Shown here in pieces: positions 1 through 10,400 of a stretch of DNA of 64,000 bases. This DNA comes from Trachythela sp. YZ-2020 (taxonomy: Eukaryota > Cnidaria > Anthozoa > Malacalcyonacea > Clavulariidae): positions 388,984 to 452,983 of the forward strand of contig JADLSH010000204.1 in NCBI GenBank assembly GCA_016169945.1. Reading direction: 5' to 3'. Position 1 is the first letter of the stretch. The number at the start of each line of letters is the position of its first letter. A program made the position numbers and the translations under genes. Under the pieces are notes generated by a model. It made no database searches and was not told where the DNA came from. It was given only the letters and a program-made list of their open reading frames with translations.

Positions 1-272
1 TGATTTTAGTGCAGCTAATGCAGCACTTTTAAAAGCGTTGATGTTTGTAGGCAGTTCGTTATTAATAGGGATATTGTTCCAGGTTAAATAGTTCTTGGGT
101 AAAATGAAAATTTTTAAATTTTTCCGCTCGCTTATTTTATCCGTCCCCTAATTTTTCCGCCCGATTATTTTATCGCCCATTTATAAAATAACCACTCAAA
201 AATAAAGCGACTGCTTCGCATGCTACATGAAACTTGATATATGCCTTGTAAGATACTGAGATACAATAAATA
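1..272. other. Unassigned sequence at window start
   Basis: No collagen-type exon, long open frame or RNA gene was seen on either strand in this AT-rich stretch. Confidence 0.4.
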
Positions 273-565
273 TACCGTAAATGCTCGTTTTAGCGCCGCG
301 GCGCTTATTAAATTTTTCTGATCCTGAGTGCGGCGCTTAATCGGGAGCGGCGTTTAACCGGGAGTGGCGCTTATTAAATAATTTTCGACTAAAGGTTCAC
401 CCCAAAAAATTGCGCTAGCCGATTGCGGTAAACGTCAAGCTTAAACTCTTTATTACCCCGATTAAGCGCCGCACTATAGCTAGACAGGTGCGGCGCTTAT
501 TAAATTATTTTAATCCTAAGTGCGGCGCTTAACCGGGAGCGGCGCTAAAACGAGCATTTACTGTA
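273..565. mobile_element. MITE with 25-bp terminal inverted repeats and TA target site
   Basis: The ends match in reverse complement: CCGTAAATGCTCGTTTTAGC at the left, and the same with one change at the right, each flanked by TA. The interior repeats GCGGCGCTTAA-like units in both orientations. A TA duplication is typical of Tc1/mariner-type elements. No coding capacity. A degraded relative lies at about 4988-5047. Confidence 0.7.
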
Positions 566-1480
566 CCCAGCACCTCCAATTGTGCTATATTTGCAACAAT
601 ATGCAAATTGGATTGATTGACACATCATAACTTTATTTCTACTATATTTGTAGACCCAAATTTCCTTTTATCAAGACCACTACTACTCAAGGATAGTATA
701 TATACTTCAGGAATCACTAATCAAGAATTGACGTATCATGGTTCTGTACATTGTATATAATATCCATTATTTCAGTCAGTGTTACGTTGCTGTCAATAAC
801 GAGCCATGTACAGCTTATCCTATCATGTCTGGTGTAAAATGAGTTTATGTGTAGAATTATAACACGTAACAAAAAATGGCGGCCCTGTTTTGGGGAAAGA
901 GATGCCAGTGTGCTAGCTTCAAGGACTTAAATAGGGGTCGGTATTGGGTTATTACCCAGAGTTATAAGCACAGGCAGTGATTGTATTATGTTCAATTTAC
1001 ATTCAAAAAAGAAAATTACAAGCTTGCATTAACAAGCACAAAAATATCAACGTACTTAAGCGTCTTCTATCCAGTCAGATTAAGATTAGCTGTTTCTATT
1101 GATGCATCTTTATCCTGATGCTTTATCCATTTTGTGCGTATGAAAATGGTGTCATCCCCAGCCGTAGTGAACGCCTGAGCCGGCGTCTTGTTACTGATTA
1201 GATTACTGAAATCGATCTATTTAACAGTACAGTTCCAAAGAACTTCGCAGGTTAAGATTATGCAATCTACAAAAATATAGTGGGGTTAAGTTCATCCCCC
1301 CCCCCAGGTCAACATGCAATATATTAACAAGGCCTGTCAATGGACGAGTCCTCCCTCCACTAAACCAATGGATTGAATATTAGCTAATGGTACAACGTAC
1401 GTCATATGAGATGTCATTTCAAAACCTTAAATTCTAATCCTAACAGTGGATTTCTTTGAAACTTTGACTTGATTCCCTAC
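566..1480. other. Unassigned; should hold later COL-A introns or flank
   Basis: I looked on the minus strand for Gly-X-Y exons (a CC every nine bases on the plus strand, bounded by AC and CT) and found none. There is a C-run near 1297. COL-A either has a long third intron here or is truncated. Confidence 0.4.
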
Positions 1481-2548
1481 CTTCACGCCCGGTACTCCAA
1501 CATTACCGTTTGGACCTTGATCACCCTAAATAGAAACGCTAGAATTGTTTACACAGACTGGATTATTTTTTCCAACTGAACCTAGTTATGTCACACCTAG
1601 TTAGTTAATTCGTGCAAACAGTAAACTGCATATAGTCTTACGGCCGATTTAACGTTCCTACAAAACCAGGTATATTATATATTTAATCTAAGAAGCTAGA
1701 AAGGAAACATTTCCGTATACCTTCACTCCTGGCTGGCCTGGGTAACCATCACGGCCTGATAACAGTTTCAATGCCTATTTAAAATGAATAGAAAGAGAAT
1801 GACAACTGCATGTACGAGGACATGCTAGTGTATGTCATTCATTTTTATATGTAAAAAGAGCTGTAATCAAGAAGGCAGTGTTATTTATACTAAGTCATGA
1901 CTCTATACCCTTCTTAAAATGAATCTTATTTTCAAACGAATTTAAAATGTTTACCGTTTTTGGAATTACTAATGTCTTGTTGAGATACAAAAGGTTTGTT
2001 CCGAAACATATCCCATGCACGCAAGAGGTTTGGTATCGTAACCCAGTAAAAAATGATCTACTGGAAAATAATTTATGACAGAATTACCAATATTCTAATC
2101 TGCATGACATCTTTTACAATGTATATTGACCTGCTACTTCAGTGTGAATTAGGTTCTAATTTTATGCGGTATCTTGTGGCGCGAATTAAAAACTCCTGAA
2201 AATATGGCATTTAATATTCTGCAAAATAAAATTGCGCAAATTTCACTGAGCAAAAATGAAAAGCATGCAAATTTATAATACAAATTACAAAATATAATTA
2301 TTTGATTACTTTTAATTGTACTCGACACATCTTACACTTACTTAACAAATCCAGTAATGGATTTACTCTTCTTTCTTAAAATTTGGCTGCATCAATTTAC
2401 CGGGACTAAATTATTAGTAGATTCTAAAATAAATAATACTTACATCTCCTCTCTCCACACAAATACGTTCATTGTCAATTACTTGGTTTTGTGATTCAGC
2501 AGCAACGAATGCTAAAGCAAACAGAAGAAACAGCAATACCAGCTGCAT
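1481..2548 (-). CDS. COL-A: secreted collagen-like protein, 5' part only (exons 1-3)
   Basis: Three exons read on the minus strand. Exon 1 (2548-2444, 35 codons) starts MQLVLLFLLFALAFVAAESQ, a clear signal peptide, then has a single Cys (residue 30) in ICVERGD and a GTAAGT donor. Exon 2 (1774-1721, 18 codons) ends in GRDGYPGQPGVK. Exon 3 (1525-1481, 15 codons) is GDQGPNGNVGVPGVK. All introns are phase 0 with AG/GT borders. Exon sizes 105/54/45 match COL-B (96/54/45) and COL-C (108/60/45), and exon 1 is close to COL-B in sequence. The expected further collagen exons and F5/8C exons were not found between 1 and 1480, so the gene either continues left of the window or was truncated. Inferred role: a secreted, trimeric extracellular protein like its two paralogues. 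Expression is not known. Confidence 0.8.
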
Positions 2549-2690
2549 GATGAACAATCAGGTCAGACTCTTGTTGCTGTGCGTTGAAATTGTTAAGATT
2601 GGAAAACATGGTGCAAAATATATGATCTCATCTAACTTAGACAACGTCATGGTAGATTAAGATGTTGAAAGCTCAAGTTTTGATTTGGCA
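2549..2690 (-). promoter_or_regulatory. 5' flank of COL-A, mirrored upstream of COL-B
   Basis: Reading away from the COL-A start, this stretch is the reverse complement, with few differences, of the bases just before the COL-B start (about 7280-7420). Both contain CAACATCTTAATCTACCATG, CCATGTTTTCCAATCTTAAC and CGCACAGCAACAAGAGTCTG at matching distances from the ATG. It presumably holds the 5' UTR and core promoter of both genes. No unambiguous TATA box or initiator can be assigned by eye. Confidence 0.55.
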
Positions 2691-3538
2691 AGAAATTTTA
2701 TTTTTGTTAATCTAAACAATAATCTGGTCGCAGTTATTAAACGTAGATGAAATCGTGACTCTTGGTAATGACGATATATCTCGAGGCTCGAGAGGCACGA
2801 ATGGTGGATTTGATGTGGATCGAGGGTAAAATGTCAAGAGTAAAAAATGAACTGGAAAGGGTCTCGAGGTGGAGACACGTAAACCTGCTTTATATATTTT
2901 CTGATATTAAAATTCTTAGATAACCAAACGTAGTTATACCATATATTATTTCATGTTATTAACAAACAAACAAACACGCACACAAACCCAGGTGAAACAT
3001 AACCTCCAAGCGGAGGTAACAATAATTAATTTTCGCTAAATAGAATTAACGTTCTACTGTACTATTATCCCCATTCAAAATTTGTCGTCATCCCAGGAGT
3101 CACGATTTCTTCTATGTTAAATGCGACCAGGCATATAATGCTGAAGGGTTATCACAGGGAATTTGCCGCGGAGAGAACAAACGGGAATGACAAAACAAGC
3201 GTTTTTTGCGCTTAATCGTAGAAATATTCATTGTATACTAAGCTCTTTTAAGTATTGATTTATCTCATAATTTGTTTTATATAAATGCTTTAAGCTAATT
3301 TATAAATCACCTCCATCAGGATATACCAAATGTCTTGAAATTTATTTAAAGAGTCTCGGCTTCACTTCGGTTTTCAACAAACTTCTCTATGTTTGTATAT
3401 GATGATAAATGCTTCTTCGGGTTCAAAAATACTTCAAAACCAGCTACCCTGGAAATACTACCCACGTATGTACCACGACCCTTTGTCCTCGAAAAGTTGT
3501 CCTCGATCATATAGTTGCCTCGACCTTCTGATTTATCT

Positions 3539-3570
3539 TAATATAAATATAAATATAAATATAAATATAA
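3539..3570. repeat. (AAATAT)n microsatellite
   Basis: About five uninterrupted copies of a six-base AT unit. Confidence 0.85.
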
Positions 3571-4987
3571 AAGCCCAGCAAATGACTTTCAAACAAGACA
3601 TTTAATATAAAAGAATAAAATTCATTTGCTTACGTTTCGTTGTTTACATCACAACATCTTCAAAGCGTTTAAACTTGTTTACAATAGAGTTATATATATA
3701 TATTACAAATTTACTAAAACGGTTACAAAATTTAAATACACAAATAAGGAGCGAGAAAGAAGAGAAAACAATATGTCAGCATAGAATTGTTAGTGATAGC
3801 CCAAGTTAATAACTAGTTGTCAGTGCTAGTAATTCCTATGTATGTGCATGCCAAGTTATTAAAACAGGTCAAGAGGAGTTGACCTAATGTTAGCACTTAA
3901 GACAAGATTAATTTTAGATATTAAACGGCTTACACGAATAAGATAATCAATTTCAGAAGTACCTGTGGAAAGGATTTTTGATTTTCCGTTTTAGCAGCAA
4001 CTCAGCAATAGAATTAAGACAAACACTGACAGGTCATTGTAAAGTGTTAATTATGCCAAAATCAAATTAAATCTTTCCACATCTATTCTGGCACTGCAGA
4101 GAACAACAAATTAACACTGCAGAGAACAACAAATTAAGTGAGTTAATCTAATTTCCGTGGTTAGTGTATGAACTATTTTCGCGACAACTAAAACTTTCGT
4201 CATTAAACCTGAAGATGCAAGATCGAATCCCACTCGCGCAAGCCAATTCACGAACGTGCAGTGTCAGAATTTCAATCTCTTTTTACTTTAAAATTAAAAG
4301 TTACTATCGCAAGGAAACTGCTGCCTGGCAGCAACAGCATGCATGCGCATTTTAAATGCGCTGCTATGGGTGACACCGCGTCTTGGCAAATCAACGCATA
4401 AAAATCACTTAAAGACAATTAAAATATATATTGAAGACACGATTAAGCGTATAATATTCAGAAAACATCTGCGCAATATTAATTGGATTGCTTAGAAACT
4501 CGAATATGCAGTACAGATATTTATGCTCGTTTTTGCAGTTTAAAGCATTATATAGGGTAGCAGCAAAAGCCTTGAAAATTCATCCTGTCAGATTGAAGAA
4601 TGACACCGTTGCTTAAGAGTGCTGTATTCATGAAAAATTTGCGCAAAATTTAGATGTACAAATACGTAAATTTGACTACTTTGAAATGTTATACTGCAGC
4701 ATAAATGCTGATGGGATTGTGTATCCTAATTAACTATTTAACAATTCCTTAACCTAAACCTACTATATGTTCAATTAAAACAATATATATAAATAGCGTA
4801 TACTTTGTAAATATCTACTTGAAATATGCGTAATTTGGTTTCTTGTTGTTCATGCAAGTTACAAAATCAATGTCGTTCAAATTACACGTTTTAAGATGCT
4901 TCTTAAATGTCTTTTGAATTCTTTCATCCTTAGCACTCTCTGATATACTGTTTCATAAAATTGCTACTCTGTTAGTCCTTACTGACT

Positions 4988-5047
4988 GGGTTTATTTGGG
5001 GGCGGTGCTTAATCCGGGGCAGCTCTTGAACGAGTATATAAATACCG
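4988..5047. mobile_element. Degraded fragment of the 273-565 MITE family
   Basis: GGCGGTGCTTAATCCGGGGC followed by a GAACGAGTAT-like end and TACCGT resembles the terminal part of the MITE at 273-565, with several substitutions. Confidence 0.35.
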
Positions 5048-5486
5048 TCACTCTGCAGTTATCTGGGCATGTCGCATAACTCTAGAACTCATGACCTCCA
5101 GTCCAGAAACGTTATACCGGACCCCTTATATAGGTTAAGCATTTAAGTGTACCATGCAGCAGAGAATGGAATTCTAGAGGTTTCTAATACGTTACAGTGG
5201 CTGCTAATACGAGCCTGGCTGTCGGTCTGGCCAGGTAAACCGTGCTGGCTTTCTTTGCTTGCTATAGTTTTTCATTTGCTTCATATGAGGCGGACAACCA
5301 CGGCAAGCGCTATAGCCCGTGTTTGTTTCGGCAAAATGCTATTTTATTTTCGGAAAGTGTTTGAAGAGATAGTTGAGTTTCGTTAATTTGATCGTACTTG
5401 TTTAGACACTTTTGTCGGTTTCTAGGTGGAATAAAGCACGGGCTGGAACACGATCTACAAATCTCAAAAACGTATAATATGTAATA

Positions 5487-5586
5487 TATATACAAACCGC
5501 ACAAGAGGTCTTTATCAGATTTAAAACATCGAGGCGCAGCCGAGTGTTTTAGATCTGATAAAGGCCGAACTGTAAGGTTTGTATAT
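5487..5586. mobile_element. 100-bp foldback MITE
   Basis: ATATACAAACC at the left is matched by GGTTTGTATAT at the right. Inside, CTTTATCAGAT pairs with ATCTGATAAAG around a GAGGCGCAGCCGAG core. This is a short palindromic element without coding capacity. Confidence 0.6.
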
Positions 5587-6194
5587 GACTTCTAAAATGA
5601 CTCGTTTTGTACGCTCACTGGCGTTGGAATTTTGAAGATTGATGTTATCTACGCTGTAAAAATTGAAGGAGAAAATTTGAGCAAGTCTATATCAAATATA
5701 TAGATCCGCTACGGGTCATGAGTTTCCTTTGTATTTTGCCTATGAATAATTAATGAATTTTAGAAATATATATATGAGCCGGGATCTCAACATGCGCTGA
5801 GTCTTAGGCGAGCAAGCCAGCCGAGCTTATATGAACAGCTAGCCCTTAAGTTCGTGGGGCCATTTCTTGGGGGTTTTTCGGTCACCCTTGACTCCCTAAT
5901 TGTCTCGCAATATATATACGCCTCTGTTGTTTCTTGGAGAACGCATGTCCTTTGAAATATTATTAAAGTGAAAAGAGAATCTAAGATGTAGCTACGCTCG
6001 TTGTCTTTCCCGAGCGAGATTTGAACTTGCATCTTCAGGTTTTGACGAATGTTTCTTTTCATATAAACTGGCTACTGAAATTGAATTAAATTCTCTGGCT
6101 CAATAACTCAAGATACTGAACCTTTCGTTGTATGTTTTCTACGTACAATGCCAGAGTTAATGCGGAAAGATTATATTTGATTTTGGCTTATTTT

Positions 6195-6291
6195 GCGCTT
6201 GAAAATACAGCCAACAAAAAAGTTCCCATGTTGATAACCTATTAATATTGCGCTTGAAAATACAGTCAACGAAAAAGTTCCCATGTTGATA
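6195..6291. repeat. 55-bp direct repeat, two copies
   Basis: GCGCTTGAAAATACAG and GTTCCCATGTTGATAAC recur with a 55-base period and few changes. Confidence 0.7.
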
Positions 6292-7279
6292 ACACTTTAT
6301 AATTAACCTGCCAGTGTTTGTCTTAATTCCAGTGCTGTTTAACAAGGAAATAAAATTAATTATAAAAGTCGGAAGGATCAAGAATAGAGGGTCGATGACA
6401 ACATTTCGAGGACAAAGGGTCGAGACACAGACAGTAGCTCGAAACTAGTTTGTGGGGGGTATATATGATCTTGTAGTAATATATTGAACCCGAAGAACCA
6501 TTCTCAATCATGATATACAAACACAAAGAACTAAAGTTTGTTGAAAAACTGAAGCCGAAATTTTTAAAAAACTTCAAGATGTTTGGATATCTTGATGAAG
6601 TTGGTTTTCATTGCTTTTGACCAATCATTAATTATTAATAAGTTTGAGATGATATCAAGAAAGTTATAAGAGAAAGCAATATTTAAAAGAGCTTTAGGTC
6701 TAGTGAACATTTAAATGACCATATGTGCATAAAAACGCTTGTTTTGTCATTCTCGTTTGTGCATGCCTGCGCAAATTCATCCACTTAATCGAAGCACAGC
6801 CGTTGGCATTTTTGCTATGGATTTCCGTCTTATCCATGCATACCCCATGCACTTTCATAACAGTTGCTACTTTACGGAATAATCTTTTCTATTGAAGCCT
6901 TTTTTAGCCTCGTTCAGAATCGAAGCAAGAAAAAATAATTTAGATGGATATAAAAAATAATTAAATATTTAAATTGGTCAACATTATAAAACATTATGGT
7001 GTATTGGATACTATCATGCAGTCGACGCTGACACCACAAAGTTTCATTGGTACCCGCACAAACTAAAAACCCTAGCTATAATTGATTCTCGACAATATTC
7101 TCGAATCTCGAGATATGTCGACACGCGCAACCCCGAGGACGCGCAATTTCTTCCACGTAATAGATCCTAACTCGATTAGGAATGCATTACAAGTCCATGA
7201 CATGACTCGACCTTGTGTCGGTGAGATTACGATTATTGTTGGAGAAACGTGATTGAAAAACAAAACTAAAAATTTCTAG

Positions 7280-7420
7280 CCAAGTTCAAGACTTGAGCTG
7301 TCAACATCTTAATCTACCATGACGTTGTCTACGTTAGATGAAGTCATATATTTTACACCATGTTTTCCAATCTTAACAACTTTAACGCACAGCAACAAGA
7401 GTCTGAACTAAGTGTTCATC
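7280..7420 (+). promoter_or_regulatory. 5' flank of COL-B, mirrored upstream of COL-A
   Basis: This is the partner of the COL-A upstream stretch, in the opposite orientation. Similarity is high over about 140 bases up to the start codon and continues into the signal-peptide exon. It probably contains the transcription start and 5' UTR. The boundary is inferred from conservation only. Confidence 0.55.
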
Positions 7421-10400
7421 ATGAAGCTGGCAAACCTGTTTCTTCTGTTGCCTTTAGCATTCGTTGCTGCTGAATCACAAACATTATCCAAGTTGGTTTG
7501 TGTAAAGAAAAATGACGTAAGTATAAATTATGTTTTCTTTATTGTAACATGAAATTGATATATTAATTAATATTGTTGTTCATACAGACTTGCTTTAGAG
7601 GAACACTTCTCACTGCAACTTGAATTGCTCTAACTCGTTAATCATTAGGCATCTACAAACAGGCATCTACAAACAACTACAACAGGCATCTTTATTGCTA
7701 TTTAGTTTCGTACTACAAGATGTGGCACTCATCGTATACCATCATGCACAACTTGTAAAAAACTAAATATAGTAATAAACCTCATTATATTATTTATAAC
7801 CAGATATTAAAAGTTTTGAAAGGACGAGATGGTCCACTGGGCACACCTGGTGTAAAGGTATGTTATCACATACAGTATGCTATCAAATGTTAAACAATAA
7901 AAAGTATTAGCCAAGTTAGCATCAAAAGTTCAAAACTAAAATCACATTTTTTCCTTTAGTGGAGGTGGGGGCATGGATGCCGGAACTACATTGCTGGAAT
8001 ATTTTTCAGCAAGTATTTCGGAAGTTCAATTTTCGGACAGTTTTTAATTCGTTCCGGATAAATTTCGAATAAAAATTTGGACCGGATATATTTTGCTCAA
8101 TAAAAAGTAAATTTACGCCTTAACAAAATCGAATACAACAGGCCGACTGAACAACATTTTTTCGTTATGTTAAGAGGACTTCACCATGCGCAAATGTTTT
8201 GAACTAATATTTATGGGAAAATATTTACCATGTACTAACCTATTAAATCTAACCATAAGAGTAATATCGTTAGGTATAATAATAGGAATAGTTGAGTGCA
8301 TATATATCTCATGCATTTGTATGAAAATTGGAGGAAATATATTCATTCCTCTGCCTTGACGCCTCCTGTAACATTCACCGTACTTTTATTATAAATTGAA
8401 CATCACCAATATTTTCAGGGAGATCGAGGTTTAAAAGGAGATTATGGATTACCAGGCCGAGCGGTAGGTATTTGTATTTAACCGTTAACCGCCATAGCAC
8501 GCTATACTGCATGCTCCCAAATTTATTATTAAGTTAGGGGGTACACCCACCCCCCACTCGACATACGCTTTGCTACATCCCTGCGCGCACTTAATCCTTC
8601 AGGTGACTTCAATGTCAGGCCACTTTTTCCCCGCGGGGAAGCGTATTGGAAACTATAAGTCTATAATGAACTTTTATAATGACCGTCTATATATTGACTG
8701 TCGATATTGACCTCTCGAATGTAAGTGTGAATGGATGAAAATAAAGGGTAGAGTAAATGGGTGGAAGGCGAGGCCTTCAAATTTTATGTCAGTTTAAATG
8801 CAATTGAGTAACGTTATCTTCGAGGCGGGACCATGGATAGTGTATATTTCATTTTTTAGGGTGATAAAGGTGGGCGTGGGTTAACTGGACTCCCAGGAAG
8901 GAAAGGAGAAAAGGTGGGAATATGAAACGAAAGAAAGCTTAACTAGAAATACAACTGAAATCTTATTTAAAGTCTGTTATTGCCACAATACAAGCAAATC
9001 GTCTCGAGGGTTTTTTTATATTTAGATATGCTTCAGTATTTTATTCCTAAATTAAATCTGAGTGAGTGTAAATTGTAGATATTGGGTCGCTTGATCAAGA
9101 AATAGAATCTACAACTGACATTTTTTCTGCTTCACACCGTCTTGGCAAATAACGTTAATTGAATCTACGTTTGCACAAACTATAATATTTTCGAATTTGG
9201 CCATCTTAATCATGGACGTTTTATGCCATGACAAACTAAAACGTATAATTAACTTACTCTTAGGGCTGGCCAGGAACGGTTGGAGAAACGGTGAGTAATT
9301 TTTATTTGCATTTTATAAAGGATATCTGTATTGAATAAATAATCTGTTAAGCATTTGGTTACATTTTCGGCTGGTAAAGCCGGTTTACACCAGGCGAACT
9401 TTTTCCCATGTATATTAAGGACATTACCTAGAGGAACATATGAAACATACTGAACGACCATATCCATTATCGTTTCACGTACGTCAGGATACTACTATGA
9501 GCCGGTATGTGAAATAAACGAAAAAATTGATTAGTGCGCCTATACAAAACGGTATTTTAATTTACAGGGAGTTGTAGGTGAAAGCGGTCTTGCTGGCAAG
9601 AAAGGCGATAAGGTAAATATAAATCATCACCATCATCATCATCGTCATCATCATCATGATGATTATCATGATTATCATTACCAGTTTATCACTATGATTA
9701 TTTCAGAATTCTCTTTTTTAACACCGACGAACCATGCATTAATAAGTTATAGTCTTTTCTAATCTATGGTCAAACATCGATTAGTTCTCTTTGTGTTAGG
9801 TCCTCTAAAAAGTTCTTTAGGTTCATATATACACCGCCAATTAACACGAATCAGTATTATAGTTATTAGATTATTATTTACTTAAACTTTTACATATAAT
9901 TGAATTATATTTCTTAAGTAACTACGAATAGACTTGATGTATTATTGTATTCAAAATTTGTTCCGGCTACTGTATGGATTTGACTCGTCATTTTATAGGG
10001 TGAACCTGGTAGGATCCAAGGAGAATCCGGAATCTATGTAAGTAAAGTGTAAGTAAAATGTAAGTAAAGTGTAAGTAAATGTGAGTTTTCAAAACTACTT
10101 TGATCTCGGTTAGGTATGAAAACGATTTTCTTCTCGTGCTTTATAATTCTTACAAATTCTATTAATAATCGTTTCCTTACACTGACATCACTCTAATAGT
10201 AAGAATATGTATAGTATATTAATTTATGTTTCATTTTCAATTACCTTGTTCAATGGCAGTAAAACTTCCTCACGGGTGGTACCCGCAAATGTTTAGTACA
10301 CTAGCTTTGTAGCTTTACAATAATATATATATATATAAACTCGTGGCTCGTTTTTTTGCAACTGGACTCTGCACTGAAATCGACGGACCACAATTTCATT

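Larger units (their letters stand above)
2444..7516. repeat. Inverted duplication joining COL-A and COL-B head to head
   Basis: Several segments recur in reverse complement in the right order about a centre near 5.0-5.1 kb. The signal-peptide exons and their upstream flanks match (2444-2690 with about 7280-7516). The block at 3365-3500 matches 6400-6580. The tRNA-like sequence near 4205-4245 matches 6008-6048. Unmatched stretches between them suggest an old event with later insertions. The arms are diverged, so this is not a recent assembly fold-back. Other contents are a hexamer microsatellite (3539-3570), a 23-bp direct repeat (4092-4137), a 55-bp direct repeat (6195-6291) and two small MITE-like pieces. 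No other gene is seen here. Confidence 0.7.

Noticed and set aside
4205..4245. tRNA-like B-box (GATCGAATCCC), mirrored near 6010-6048
   Set aside because: No A-box or cloverleaf could be built. At most it is a SINE relic carried by the inverted duplication.
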